From Daphnia pulex (lineage: Eukaryota; Arthropoda; Branchiopoda; Diplostraca; Daphniidae): a stretch of DNA of 64,000 bases. Positions 21,289-32,498 of the stretch are shown one piece after another. Made by a program: the position numbers and the translations under genes. The DNA is taken from assembly GCF_021134715.1 (NCBI RefSeq), contig NC_060024.1, forward strand, positions 5,828,001 through 5,892,000. Reading direction: 5' to 3'. Within the stretch, counting starts at the first letter, position 1, and each line of letters begins with the position of its first letter. Under the pieces are notes generated by a model. The model did not search any database and was not told the origin of the DNA. It worked only from the letters and a program-made list of their open reading frames with translations.

Positions 21289-22986
21289 GTGTGAAAGTTA
21301 GTATCACCAGTCAAATGATCCTTATCGTAATAGGCTATATTTAATATTGTACATATGTTCTTTTCATATATTCCACTATGATGTATATAGAACAAAAAAA
21401 TATCTTAATAAAAACAGGACTAAGTAGCCTATTTACTCCTGATTTCCTCCCACTTCAGAAGTAGCCTAAATGTAAGCATCAGCATGAATCTGAGTTCATA
21501 ATATTAATATTTGAAATGATTTACTTTTCCCCACAGGAAAATCTGAAAGATCTTGGCTCTTTGCCAACCAGTAGGAAGTTTTTTTTTCTTCGTCGCCGCT
21601 TCTTTCCCCTTCTAGCCCAAGCCTATGCAGCAAGCCCAAAAGTCTGGCTTCCTTGATTCGTTTGCCCCAGCCGGATAGAAGTACTACAAAAAGTAGTGCA
21701 CGTAGCGAAGGGTGTTCTGCACGCATGGGAGTTTTCCTCTTTAACAATTGTTTTTTAAAGACTTTCTTGCTGCTGTCCCGAGAGGTCAAACACCACAAAA
21801 AAAACGAACAGCACTCGGGGCTCATGGCTTGCACTTGGTAGGCCTATAGTATAACAATGGCTTTTGTTGTATTTCTCGGTATTTCTCTTTGCGTGCTGAA
21901 CTTTAATCTATATATAGTCTCACGTGACGTCTTGTGAGAGAAGAGCATAGGCTATATAGAGCCGCCTTTCTCAGGTCTATATATTGGAACGCCTACGACG
22001 GGGCCCTTTGGCTTTCCCTGTAATTCTTATGGGATAACAGCCGATACGGGGGTTGATTAACCTCGATTTTGATAGAATAAATCATAATAACAACGATTTA
22101 TTTTTTCAGGGTTGTTTTTATATAATTCCCTTGGTTAGTTTTTAATATCCATATGTAATTTGAGCTAATTCAAAAATTAAGTTATTCTCAGCAATGGCAA
22201 TTTTCCATAAGCCAACTAGCCCTACGATGAAAGGTAGAAATTTTATTGCCCTTGTTGGGGCAACAAGGGCTTCTACACAAAAATATATTTTGAGCCACTC
22301 TAATTTATTTTTCTGTTTACGCCTTTATATATAGTCGATAGAGGATAAAATTTTCTATTTCACTAGTATTTTTAAATATTTTTTTCATTATTCCAAAAGA
22401 AATTATCTGTAAAAGCTTTTCGAAAAATCTTGCATAAGAAAAGTCAAAAAGTGTTTTTACTTTTTATCTTCAGAACGGCTAGTCATATATTTTTGAAATT
22501 TCCAATATTAATGCGCATGATAATGATGCACACATGGTTAAAAGCTCAATTTTAAAAATTAAATACAGGGCTAAATAATTAGAAAAGAGCGACCTGCCCC
22601 CAGGCCTTTTAGCCCCAATCTCCCCTACCTACCGGCGAAGTGCTTTTAGCATGGCGTCTTATGGCGCTACGTGACTTTATTTTTTATTTTTTAATTAGCA
22701 ACATTGTTGCTGTAATGTTAATATTTTTGGAGTCGGGGTCAAAACATAACGGATAACATGTGAAAAAAATGCCCCATCCCTTTATCAATATTTTCCTGCC
22801 CCCTGGAACTGGCGCCAATTCTTGTAACAGTTCCGCCGAGCGAAAGTTGTGACGTTTGCCGTGCATTCCTTTTGGCGCTTCTAAAAAAAGGACCCTGTTT
22901 TTTTAAATTATAAATAAATAGCCGCTAGACTTACGCCCTACTTGCTTTTACTAAAAGATGAAGAATGTGTTCATCTACATTTTAAG
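21289..22986. other. Gene-poor region with one strong hairpin
   Basis: No coding gene supported. A perfect 10-bp stem with 3-nt loop (GCCCTTGTTG/CAACAAGGGC) lies at 22,248-22,270. Confidence 0.45.
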
Positions 22987-23195
22987 TACACTCACTTCCA
23001 TTAAATATGGTATACAGGCATTGCGAAAAACAACGCACCTATTTTGGACACAGTGGTGTACAGCCTTTGTTGTTTGTTATCGAGAGGGAAAGGTTAGATT
23101 TTTTTCTTTGTAAGAAAGAAGAATTTTGGTTAAAGCCAAAATAGGTGCGTTGTTTTTCGCAATGCCTGTATACCATATTAATGGAAGTGAGTGTA
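22987..23195. mobile_element. Foldback element with about 60-bp inverted repeats
   Basis: 22,987-23,047 and 23,136-23,195 are reverse complements, differing by about a one-base indel (tip 'tacactcacttccatt', inner end 'cacctattttgg'). The 88-bp centre is unrelated. No open frame. A MITE or hairpin element is the natural reading; no clear target duplication was found. Confidence 0.8.
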
Positions 23196-23235
23196 TTATA
23201 ATTTGTTAGTTTGATAAAGTCTAGGGGTATAAAAA

Positions 23236-23347
23236 AAATAAAAAGGCAGAAACACCAAAATTTTCCCCGAATGATCAGTCTCTCTAGTGGTAGGCATAGC
23301 AACTTGTTCAGAGACGGGAAATTTTGGGGTTTCTGTCTTTTTAGTTT
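23236..23347. mobile_element. Second foldback element
   Basis: 'aaaaaggcagaaacaccaaaattttcccc' at 23,240-23,268 pairs with its near complement at 23,316-23,343, with weaker pairing outside (ttgataaa/tttatcaa). It sits only 40 bp from the preceding foldback. Confidence 0.65.
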
Positions 23348-23683
23348 ATCAATTTCTTTTTCATTATATTTCAACAAATTTCTGAATAATGGATAAAAAA
23401 CAAAATTTGTCCAAGGCCCTCCCCTAAGGTCTGAAGTTAGCTAAAGAATGAACCAATCCCCACCCACGCAGCGTCTAGACAAATCAGTTTTAGCTGAACT
23501 GGCACGCCCCTTTTTTCCTGCAGTCCCTGTTCAGTCCTACAGTTCTACAACTAGTGTGTTGTTTTTCACATTTCGTGTTGAGCTTTCGTCAACAACAGAA
23601 CTATACTATTTCATTGTTTCATTTCATCGATGCTACAAATTTTTTGAGCAAATAACTTAAGAATTAACTGGTTTATTTTTCGG

Positions 23684-23795
23684 TGTTAAGTAAATTTAAT
23701 GGGAAGTAAGTACTTGCTTTCCCGTACAGTTTGTTACAATTAACAGATTGTACGTGCGAGCAAACTGATAACTTCCGGTTAAGTTCATTTAATTT
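23684..23795. mobile_element. Small foldback element (MITE-like), copy 2
   Basis: Inverted arms 'gggaagtaagtacttgcttt'... against 'gcaaactgataacttcc' resemble those at 6,051-6,145 in sequence and layout. It is a diverged copy of the same family. Confidence 0.5.
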
Positions 23796-24152
23796 TCAAA
23801 TCATAGAACAACCAATAAAAACCAAATTATAAAAATTAAATTAAAATTAAGACAAACCAACTAAACAATTTGACTAAAATTTTTATTGCAAAAAGGCAAA
23901 TTTGAACATGTAAGAAAAGTATAACCGAAAACAATTCAACAGGCAATAATTCATAAAAATTTACATGCAATGCATTTATTACAAGATGGCGTCTTTGGAG
24001 GCTGACGTCACATGTGACCTCCATTTCTCCTATTTTTCACAACATAAAATACCCCCCCCCCGTAAAAAACTTAAGTTACGGTCGCTCTGCAAGCCAGTGC
24101 GACCACCTTTTGAAATGCGCGCTTGCGCGTGGGGTAAAGCAGATGCGCCACT

Positions 24153-24668
24153 TCATGGATGTGGTTGCCGGCGCCCCCTGTCATATCTGACAGCAGCCAT
24201 GAATGTGGTGTTGCCATACCGATAAGTTATTTCCATGTCTGTTCTAAACACATCGCGACTTAATTGTTTTGCTAAATTGGGACTATTGCTAATTGACAGC
24301 AAATGCATTGCGGTTCGTCCAACAGAGTTGTGAATATTGAAATTCGCGTACACGTACGCGAGAGAATCAATAGCCCTCTCTGATGAATTTAGAACCTTGT
24401 AATGCAAAGCTGTGTTACCTTGGGCGTCTTGCGCGTCGGCGTCAGCTCCCAGAGCTGTTAATGATGCGATGGCGCGGATTGCGCTAGCTTGTGCCGCCAC
24501 AATCAATGGGGTCTCCATACGATTGTTCCGGCAATTTACACTCGGGCCCGGCGACACCTTCGCTAGTTCCTTGTAATTGTTTTGCCTGGCCCAACGATGG
24601 AGCACTCCATCACCGTTCAACGGTTCACAATTGGTACGCACTTCGTTTACTCTGAGGGAATCACTCAT
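24153..24668 (-). CDS. Ankyrin-repeat protein, short
   Basis: A 171-residue uninterrupted frame starting at a clean ATG. Residues from about 22 to 155 hold three to four ankyrin repeats, seen as GDGVLHRWARQNN, METPLIVAAQ...LGADADAQD, GNTALHYKVL...ANFNIHNS and GRTAMHLL. These repeats form protein-binding helical stacks. No signal peptide, membrane segment or extra domain, so a soluble cytosolic or nuclear binding protein. It lies on the same strand as, and just past the envelope end of, the retroelement at 24,901-29,310. It could be a host gene or a captured one; the last residues (basic, GRRQPHP) may be read past a lost splice site. Confidence 0.7.
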   Translation of the reverse strand: MSDSLRVNEVRTNCEPLNGDGVLHRWARQNNYKELAKVSPGPSVNCRNNRMETPLIVAAQASAIRAIASLTALGADADAQDAQGNTALHYKVLNSSERAIDSLAYVYANFNIHNSVGRTAMHLLSISNSPNLAKQLSRDVFRTDMEITYRYGNTTFMAAVRYDRGRRQPHP

Positions 24669-24900
24669 GGTGCAGCACAGGGATTAGTTAACTGGGGACA
24701 ACTTTAGCGAACACAAAACTCGATGAAGTCTTGGTGCACACTGACAAAGTCTGTCGAGAACTATCGAACAGCTTTTTGTTAATTGTTTAATTAGTTTGCT
24801 GAGGAGGAAGAAATGTGATATCAATTTAGAAATGTTTTGTTCAAGTGGGTGCAGTATATTGCTGTTTTTCCGATTTGTATATTTTATTTTCCTTGGGTGG

Positions 24901-26680
24901 CTACTCTGTCAGCACATTATTTTGTCTTCGTATGCGTTCTTGCACCCCCACAGCGAAATGGGTTAGGATTTCTTGCAGCCCTCCTTTTCTTGATTTATAC
25001 TTCACACAGATGGTTAGGATGACAACTGAAACTACTGTAATTAATGATGCTTTGATTTTTGCTGCCCAATTGCTGAAACTCCAGAAACGCGATTCCTCTT
25101 TTTCGTTGACTAAAATTGCTGACAAGCTTCTTGTATTGGATTCGTGAATTTTATTTACGATTTCGTTGACAGCATTAATTTGTTCGTATTCCGGTCCCTC
25201 GAAAATATCGTGGGAATTTAACAAATATTGAGCTTCGTTATCTTCTAGCTCTGTAAACTTTGATGTAAGTTTGAGCGTAGAGAGATGAGCCGTTGGTTGT
25301 ATTGCACTCCATTTATTGTCTTTCCAAATATATAGTTTTCCATTTAAATTGATGAAACTATTTGCCCAAAAACACTCTTCAAAGGGGTGTAGCTAAGAAA
25401 AACCATCTTTTCCTATAGTATAGTTTTTAAATTTAGGCTCTGGTCCGCACTTTGTTTTTTCCATTCCGACCGAAATATTTTCAAGTTTGCACTGTTGCAC
25501 TAAAAAGTAATCACCGTACATTTTAAGTCGTTGACACATCGGTAGGCTATTTGCACGCGCTGCTAATAATCCGTTTTGCTCCGCGAGCAGCATTAAAGTA
25601 TATCTGCGCACTTGTAGATTACCGCAATATATCTTTTTTATTTCTTTTTCTAATACGTTTTCACTGACTATGGCTTGATGTTCCATGTATTGATGATGCT
25701 GCAGTAGGAGTGGTTGGCCGTTCCGGCCGTTCATCTTCCGTTTAATAGGAATATTGGTGCGACCAAATATCCATTTTTTATTTTTTTCTTGATTGCAATC
25801 GCTCAATGAAGGCTGTAGGCCTACTCCCGCTGTGAGGCAACCTTCGCGGCTGTCAACCATACCAGTAATTTCTAACGTCTCGCTGTTCCAGCGAAAATTA
25901 TTTTTCTGTCTTCATTGCGACGACTTTACATGAAAATAAGTTGGTTTTGGCTTGTCCGTCGGGATGCTTTCTTTTGTTTTGGGGAGAACGGTAGCGAGAA
26001 TCGTTGATAGCGCATATAACGCCGCTGGCGCTATACAGTTAGCATGTACTAATCCAAGTTCTTTATTATTTATAGCAATTTCGTTACCGATTAAAAAGAA
26101 ATCGTGTGGTTTTTTTACCATCACACGGCGCATTTTCCATATTGATATCCAGACAAATTTTGGTTTCCACATTGTAAATGTGGGTCCAATTTTGTGCTGT
26201 TATATGGAGGTATGCGGCGTCGAGATTTTTTATTTTACGTAGTGGTCGTTTGCAAATATTTTCTATATTTTCGTGATAAAAAAATTCTAACTGAGCTGTG
26301 TTATCTACTAATTTAAATGAACTTGTGTCAACTCTTGTGACTAAACCTTTCCCATTTTTAAGTTCTTTCAATTGGCATTGGTTCGATACGTTCACCTTTG
26401 ATGCATCCCACACGATGATTGAATTGTGATGTTGCACAAAAGACACATCTGAGTTATTTGTTAGAATGCCATATGGGGAACTAATAGGACAATTTAATCA
26501 ATCTTTTCTTAACGTTATTCTCTGTAGTAGGCAGTTAATTATACCGTATTCTTTTGTCTGCATCCAAGCTCCTTCATCCACTGGTGAAGCTGTAAATGCA
26601 AAAGAATCTTGCGCCCCTTCCATCCCGTTCTCGAAACATCTGTAGTACTGTACCATTTCCAAACATTCTTTTTCAGCCAT
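24901..26680 (-). pseudogene. Envelope-like glycoprotein gene, broken into several frames
   Basis: Five overlapping or adjacent minus-strand frames (26,680-26,498, 26,446-26,084, 26,172-25,912, 25,860-25,393, 25,224-24,901) make up one damaged gene downstream of integrase. The chains are Cys-rich with several N-X-S/T sequons. The last has a single hydrophobic membrane anchor (about 25,080-25,025) followed by a short basic tail, as in a class of viral surface glycoproteins. No furin-type cleavage site and fusion peptide like that at 30,900-30,960 was seen, so it differs from the F-type envelope of the next element. A glycoprotein of mononegavirus-like origin is possible but unproven. At least four frame breaks make it non-functional. 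Confidence 0.6.
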
Positions 26681-27118
26681 GGGCCTAGAAGAAGTCGTAA
26701 ATGTCGTATCATATCCTCCGAAAAAGAAACCTTCTATTTTCTTTGTTTTTATCCGCGTTCTACAGACAAACCCATCCCAATGCGCGTGTGGCTCTTCTTT
26801 AATAAAAAATGTATACTTCTTTATAACGGGTGTTTCAGTTATCGATTCCTGGCAATATGACGGAAGCTCCGCGTCCAGCTAGCCGATTGCCTTGGGAGTT
26901 TTGCAGTCGCAAATAGTAATATTTACTCCTGTCACCGTGGCAATCGCGAGTGTTGACAGCCGTCCCAGCGCGAGTTTACTGTCCATCCAAAACATTTCTA
27001 TTTATTAATTACTATATCTTTGTGGGGCTTTATTTTTTTTTTCTTAAATTATATCTTTGTTGGACTACGTTATGTTGTGGGGTAACTTGCGCTTTGGACT
27101 TTGTCACTCTGTCGGGTG

Positions 27119-27553
27119 CTACAGTGTTAGTAGCCTGAGGGCTTGTTCGGCCTTGGAATTTTTTATGCGATCGGCATGTACTACCACTAGCCTCTTGCCG
27201 TCATCCGATATTATTTTGTAGCTGACATTACTTTTCTTTTCCACCACTGTATACGGTAACCGTGTAAATTCTGGCACACCGTGACGTGTATACGGTCCTT
27301 CCCAGCGCATGTTAAATTTTTCGGGCAAGATGGCCAACTGCTTAAATAAAATTCTTTCGCCTATTTTAAAATCTACTCGTTTTGCTGTTTTATCATAATA
27401 GAATTTCTGCTTCTCCTTGGCTTCAATTAATCTTTCTTTTGCTATCTTAATCGCGTCGTACCATTGCTGTGAGAAAAGCATATTAACGTCAGTTAAATTC
27501 CGGTTTCGCGCGGGCGGCATTAAATCGTCTTGGTTCTCGCGCTTTTCTTCCAT
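27119..27553 (-). pseudogene. Integrase C-terminal segment (GPY/F module)
   Basis: This frame continues the integrase after a stop and a frame change at about 27,553-27,590. It holds the Lys-rich linker (FYYDKTAKRVDFKIGE) and the GPY/F module (NMRWEGPY). Inside the module an 11-residue segment is inserted between two copies of 'ccgtatac'; it contains RHGVPE, a motif also found in the integrase core at about 27,830. That suggests a small templated duplication. The GPY/F module binds DNA and follows the catalytic core in gypsy integrases. Confidence 0.75.
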
Positions 27554-27572
27554 ACATTAAATAAAAAGGGCT

Positions 27573-28211
27573 TTATCCCGTGCTTGAATGGACTGTGGTA
27601 TTATAAACAAAAGCTGCTACATCTAAAAAGTCTGTCCATGTATGGGGATTGTCTTTAACATAACAAGAAGTTATATCGGCAAGCGTTCTATTTGCACGTT
27701 CGACCATACCGTCGCACCGAGGGCGATAGGCCGACGTTCGAATGGCTTCTACGCCACACTGCTTGTATAAACAATCAATGAATTTTGACAAAAAATTTTG
27801 GCCTTGATCGGTCAGTACCATTTCTGGCACACCGTGACGCGCTATAATATTTTTATAAAAAGCTTTAGCTATCGATTCTGCTTTACTATCTGGCATTGAT
27901 GCAACTGTTATATATCTAGTTAAATATTTGCCCATTACTAAAATGTACGTATGATTTTCTGGTCCTGATGGGGTCAATGGGCCTGCAATGTCCATAGCCA
28001 TAAACTGCCATACGTGATCTGGGGGTTGTATTGGATTCAAAGGAGATTTGTTGTCTCCGCCGACTTTTCGTTTTGCACACAATTCACATTTACGTATATA
28101 ATCTCTAATTTCTTTTACCATAAACGGCCATTTAAAACGTCTCTGAATTCTCGCTGTAGTCTTTTTTACGTTTAGATGCCTCGCGAATGGGCTATCATGA
28201 AATCTGATCAA
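27573..28211 (-). pseudogene. Ty3/gypsy integrase: zinc-binding and catalytic core
   Basis: Residues 4-50 carry the His-His-Cys-Cys zinc-binding region (two His near the start, KCELCAKRK at the end). The catalytic Asp-Asp-Glu triad is visible: MDIAGPL, LTDQGQNF and MVERANRT. Integrase inserts element cDNA into host DNA. The frame has no internal damage over these 212 residues, although it ends in a stop (TAA) within the otherwise conserved region before SPFYLMYG. Confidence 0.9.
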
Positions 28212-28427
28212 TATTTTCTCTCTTGATGATTCTGGTACTAATATTTTCCCGTCGGCAGTGCCAATTAAGTCATTCTTAAATTCTTTTATTTTTTCATCGT
28301 CGTCGATGTCGTTTTCATATTCGTTTTATTCGTTTCTGCTACGTTCGTTCTCGAATTTATTTCCGTCTCCCACAGCTAGTAAATATTCTTCCATAAACTG
28401 GTTGCGTCGCTGCTGTTCTTTTACATA

Positions 28428-28859
28428 TTACTCTTTCGCTTTTTTACAAAATCTATCTTTTCCTTGTTCCTGTAAAAACATTTCAGTAGTCAAAGCTTTT
28501 ATACTTTGTGTCTGGCCAGACGTTGTGACTACCTCCTTCGACTCTGGTATTCTGCTTAACCCGTCGGCATTTTCGTTAGCTACACCCGGCCTAAAAACTG
28601 TTTGGAAATCAAACTCGTTGGCAAACAAAGCCCATCTAATCACTTTTCTCGACATATTCTCTGTTATTTTTGGAAAACCTTTTAATGCTTCATGATCGGT
28701 TTCTACCGTAAATTTTGTACCGTACAAATAATGATAAAATGTCTTCAACGCGTGATATATTGCATATGCTTCTTTATCCGTCGTGTGCCACTTTTCTTGC
28801 GTTTCGTATAATTGCTGTGACGCGTATGCTACGGCATATTCTACTTTTTCTCCGTTCAC
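28428..28859 (-). pseudogene. Retroelement RNase H domain
   Basis: Typical gypsy RNase H chain: YAVAYASQQL near the start, KWHTTDKEAYAI (catalytic Glu), FTVETDHEAL (catalytic Asp) and a final GVANENADGLSR. It removes the RNA strand during reverse transcription. The domain's first part lies in another frame, joined to the transcriptase fragment upstream, so a frame break lies at about 28,860-28,890. Confidence 0.88.
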
Positions 28860-28885
28860 TATTTTTCGTTGCGCTAGAACTTTTC

Positions 28886-29310
28886 CTACGGCAAATCCGA
28901 TGCGTAAGTTTTAAAAAATTGAAACGTACTTTCCTCTTCGGGGCCCCATCTACATTCTTCTTTCTGTCTCGTTAAAATCGTAAGCGCTCTCGCTTTATTC
29001 GCGTAATCCCATATAAACTTTCTATAATATCCTGATAATCCTAAAAAACATTTCACGTGATTCTTATTCTGTGGCGTTGGATAATTTCTAATTGCTTCCG
29101 TTAACTTTGGATCTGGCCTCAAGCCATCTTCTGATATAATATGTCCTAAATACTTTACTGCTTTTTGCAAAAATGAACATTTCGATGATTTAATTTTTAA
29201 TCCACCCTCCCTTAACAGATTTAGTACGCATTGAATATGTTTCATATGATCTTCAATTATTCGAGAATAAATAATTACGTCGTCCAAGTAATATAGTGCA
29301 CACTTATGAA
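28886..29310 (-). pseudogene. Reverse transcriptase, C-terminal fragment
   Basis: Begins at YYLDDVIIYS, the catalytic YxDD box (about 29,275-29,300), and continues through the thumb region (CSFLQKAVKYLGHIIS, FLGLSGYYRKFI). Everything upstream of the YxDD box is missing: at about 29,310 the sequence turns into unrelated AT-rich repeat. It cannot be active. Confidence 0.9.
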
Positions 29311-29897
29311 TAACTGGTTGTAATAGATTGGGGCCATTCCATGGTATTTCAATTTTTTTTGTCGCGGTACCTCACCGATTTTGATGAAAAAAATACTGTG
29401 TGTTGTAAGTCATAGTTACATAATACTGTCAAATTTTCAAATTTTTTGGATCAGCGGTTGAGCGTGAATTGTTGTTCCAAATTTACGGTTTTTTCGGGAA
29501 TCGTAGTGCGGAATTTTATCTAAAACGTTAATAAAACGTCGGTGGATTAAGCAATTGAGATTGGACAAAAACCAAAAAAAAAAGAGAAAAAAAAGTGAAT
29601 TTGTTTGGTTTTTGCCTGAGTCTGATTAATCATTAGCACTGTTACGCAATCTTCATTCAAAGAAAAAAACCTTAATGACTAATATCTCCATTCTCGAACG
29701 GCGAAGCTGGTCGCGACTTACGCCATTTTATAGCCCGTCTTCAGTTTTACTCATCCTGTAACAATTTACCTCCTTCCAACCTTCGTGTTTTAGTTATGAA
29801 TTATTTAAATTTGTTCATTTTCCCTATCTTTTAAAACAGGCGCCATCGCACCTTACACTTCTCCCAGAGGGGGGCGCGCGCATCGTTTACAGCTTCC
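29311..29897. other. AT-rich spacer between two gypsy-type remnants
   Basis: No coding sequence supported. It replaces the 5' half of the element at 24,901-29,310. Confidence 0.45.
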
Positions 29898-30404
29898 CTA
29901 GGTACATCGTACCGCCATCGAATCATTTTCAGCCGTTCTTGGAAGGCTGATGACCCGGTACAAAGACAGCTGGAATTCGAACACTGGTAGGTGAATGAAA
30001 AAACGTACCCCCCCCCCCCAGCCACACACGTCCGCCTTAGTGTCCATCGTTTTTAGACTTGCCCTGACTTCCCACACTGTCTCGTTTATTAGTGTGGTGT
30101 GTGCTTCCAATTCGCGAACAATGGCTGACTATTCTGTCGACAACCGGTCGACTCACCTGCTGACTGTCTCCAACTCGTCGGTGGTTGATACTCCGAATAA
30201 CCAGTTTAAGAACTTGCCGCCTCCGTCAATAATTCCCTTCTTATGCCTAGTCTTTTTTAGTGACGATTTAAAAACATCATAATTGGTTTCCACAATTTTA
30301 TTCCGGGCCAAAGCGTCGACGGTGCGAGATTTGATCACCCTGGCCAACATAGCCCATGATTTCGAGTTGTCTGCCTTCCCTTGGGGTTCAGATTCCAGCA
30401 TCAT
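29898..30404 (-). pseudogene. F-type envelope fragment (second copy)
   Basis: This fragment carries a basic cleavage-like stretch (TRHKKG) followed by a Gly-rich hydrophobic segment and WLFGVS, the layout of the fusion peptide in gypsy/baculovirus F-type envelopes. It then changes frame at about 30,150. The sequence differs clearly from the envelope at 30,540-31,320, so it comes from a different element. It is non-functional: truncated at both ends and frameshifted. Confidence 0.65.
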
Positions 30405-30539
30405 AGGTAGTCTAATTTTTGCGATCAGCCATTGATTGATTTATCAGGTTGCTTGAACGTTAAATCTAACGTCGGCCGACCGACTGGAAAATTAACCCCC
30501 TGGTTTAACAGTTTGATTTATTTGGCTACATCTATCCAT

Positions 30540-31320
30540 CTATATAGTCATACGCAACAACCCGCTCACTATGAGAAGCGAATGACAGGTGGCGCTGGTT
30601 GACATTCGGCCGATTCCCATGCTTTCTACTGTTGCCAACGTTAGTAAACATACCAACAACGCAGCTTTCGAAAGCGTGAAGCGTTCCTTGCGGATCCTCC
30701 GTGGGTAGCGGCGTTCGCGCGTTAGCTCCCGCCAGGTCTCGTTCACGAGAGTTGCTTGTTGCGCCACGGCGTGGATGCTTCCTGTCGTCTCTCGTCCTAG
30801 GGCTTGTAGCTGTCCGTTCATTCCTTCCAAATCGCGTCCGGTGGCCACTCCAAATATCCACTGTAGCACTGTTCCTCCAGCATCAACCAGGCCTCGTTTT
30901 CTCCGTTTTTCCGGTCCAACCAGTGCCTCTCGTAGCGTCCGATAGCGTCCGCTCACCACTTCCAGAAGTTCCAGTCCTTCCATTGCTCGGTCTTTCACCC
31001 TGGTGCGTAGATGCTCGCTTTTTGCCTCCGTTACATTTGTCCTCACTCGCCATTACCGTAAACCAGTGACGCAGTGCGGTGATCGCGGATTCGATGGATC
31101 CGAGAGAGACATCTGTCACCCCCACAAACTCCGAGTCACTGAAAAATATTTCCCCTTGAAACTTGAAGACAACTCCGTCCTTCACAAACGACCCGCGTTG
31201 CATTCCCTAGCTCGGCTGTACCCCCATGAGGGGTCCGAGTAGGCCCAGCAACAGAAGAAGAGCCCCAACTGCTGATGCTTCACCCGAGGGTCCCAACCGG
31301 TCCGGGGCCCTCCGCGTCCA
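30540..31320 (-). pseudogene. F-type envelope gene, N-terminal half, broken
   Basis: It starts inside the end of the pol frame with a Leu-rich signal-like segment (about 31,255-31,215). It is cut by a TAG at 31,207-31,209, then continues in a new frame and changes frame again near 31,046. A furin-type RRKRG site followed by a hydrophobic Gly/Leu fusion-peptide-like segment (WIFGVATG) lies at about 30,870-30,915. These are the marks of the F-type fusion glycoprotein of errantivirus-like elements. The C-terminal half and membrane anchor are missing. Confidence 0.7.
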
Positions 31321-32052
31321 CGTAGATCGCCGCAGTTTGGCCCCCTCCATCTCCGGGTGACTACTTGTCCCAGCCTCCTCCTGTTGTACTTGGTCAGCCG
31401 AAGTCTCCACTGCACGTTCTTTGGGTCGCCCAGCCTCCACTTGTAAAGCCGCTCCGACGTGCCCGCTGCTTTTCTCAAGGGGCCTGGGCACAGTCCTTCC
31501 CCTCACTCCTGTCATCTCCTTCTTCGGTACATTTTCAGTCACCGTCCATTCTCCGTTCCATACAAATATCTTGATCCTTACGACGTGTGCAAAGTAACTT
31601 GGCTTCTTCACTTCATAGTTGACCGCCGATGCGCGACGAACCACTACATAGGGCCCTAACCGACGATGCAGCAGTTTTCCAGACCGCCCAACCTTTCGTA
31701 AAGGTTTGTACATGAGGACCTCTTTTCCAGGGATGAATTCTAGGGCCGCCCTGTGCTTTGCGTCGTAGATCTTCTTTTGTCGTTCTTATACCTGCTCCAA
31801 ACGCGTTCTTACCTCCTCTCTTACCATCTCCAAATTTCGGGCCACTGTAAGTGGGTAATTAGATCCGATTGAAGGTCTTGCCCCAATAGCCACATCCAGT
31901 GGCAACCTCGCCACTCTCCACGCTCTGGCGTTCAGCGCTTGTCGAATGGGTTTGGCGTCCCCTGTCTCGATGGTGTGTTCTGCCACCGTGCACTTTCCTA
32001 GTTTGTCTTCCTTTCGCGCAAAGCGGTCGTCGTATTCCAAGAGAGCTTGCAA
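31207..32052 (-). pseudogene. Deleted pol: start of reverse transcriptase fused to end of integrase
   Basis: The first frame (32,052-31,786) begins with a reverse-transcriptase N-terminal motif (HTIETGDAKPIRQ). At about 31,920 it passes straight into a late-integrase motif (VARLPLDVAIGARP). After a stop at about 31,786, the same region continues (IYDAKHRAALEFIPGKEVLM) into the GPY/F module (LHRRLGPYVVV) in the next frame. Around 600-700 residues expected in between are gone, so the deletion removed both catalytic cores. The frame after the GPY/F module overlaps the envelope start. Confidence 0.8.
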
Positions 32053-32225
32053 AATTTTCTTCCGCTAACTCGAACTCAGCCCTTCGAAGATTTTCTTGTC
32101 GAAGTCTTGACTGCTATCTTCTTCCTCTGCCATTACTCCTGCAATCATTGCTTCCGGTGAGTCCTCATCCGCTATCGCCCCGATGGGCATCTCGCCGATG
32201 AATATTTCAGCTAGTGCGCCAATCT

Positions 32226-32444
32226 TCAGTCTTGTTCCAAGTTTTTCCAATAGATCCTCACAAGTGCCTCTCCCTCCACTCTGGTCTCTCCGTCCAAAAT
32301 CACAAATTGAGCAGCTCCTCCTAGAATGATTTCTTTCCCGTCCACTGAAACTAGGCGATTCGCACTCCGTGGTCTCACTGTAAGCTTAAGTTCTTCCACT
32401 AGCTTTGGGGAACACACGGATACCGCTGCCCCCGTGTCGATCAC
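32226..32444 (-). pseudogene. Retroelement aspartic protease fragment
   Basis: It starts with IDTGAAVSVCSP, the active-site DTGA motif of retroviral-type aspartic proteases, and includes the flap-like region and an ILGG turn. It cuts Gag and Pol polyproteins in intact elements. It continues toward 32,065 in a shifted frame. Confidence 0.8.
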
Positions 32445-32498
32445 GGCCGGGATACGCCTTCATCCACACAAGACATCTTGACCACCAACTGTTTAAAG

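Larger units (their letters stand above)
24901..29310 (-). mobile_element. Ty3/gypsy-type element with envelope-like gene, 5'-truncated and decayed
   Basis: Minus-strand order is reverse transcriptase (C-terminal part only), RNase H, integrase, then an envelope-like glycoprotein. That is the order of errantivirus-like gypsy elements and endogenous retroviruses of arthropods. Gag, protease and the N-terminal half of the reverse transcriptase are absent; the similarity ends abruptly at about 29,310. Several stops and frame changes break both pol and env. I could not identify LTRs at either end, so the true ends are uncertain. The element cannot be autonomous. Confidence 0.8.

Noticed and set aside
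29831-30025. Small minus-strand frames near the poly-C run at 30,007
   Set aside because: They are frame variants of the decayed envelope fragment.
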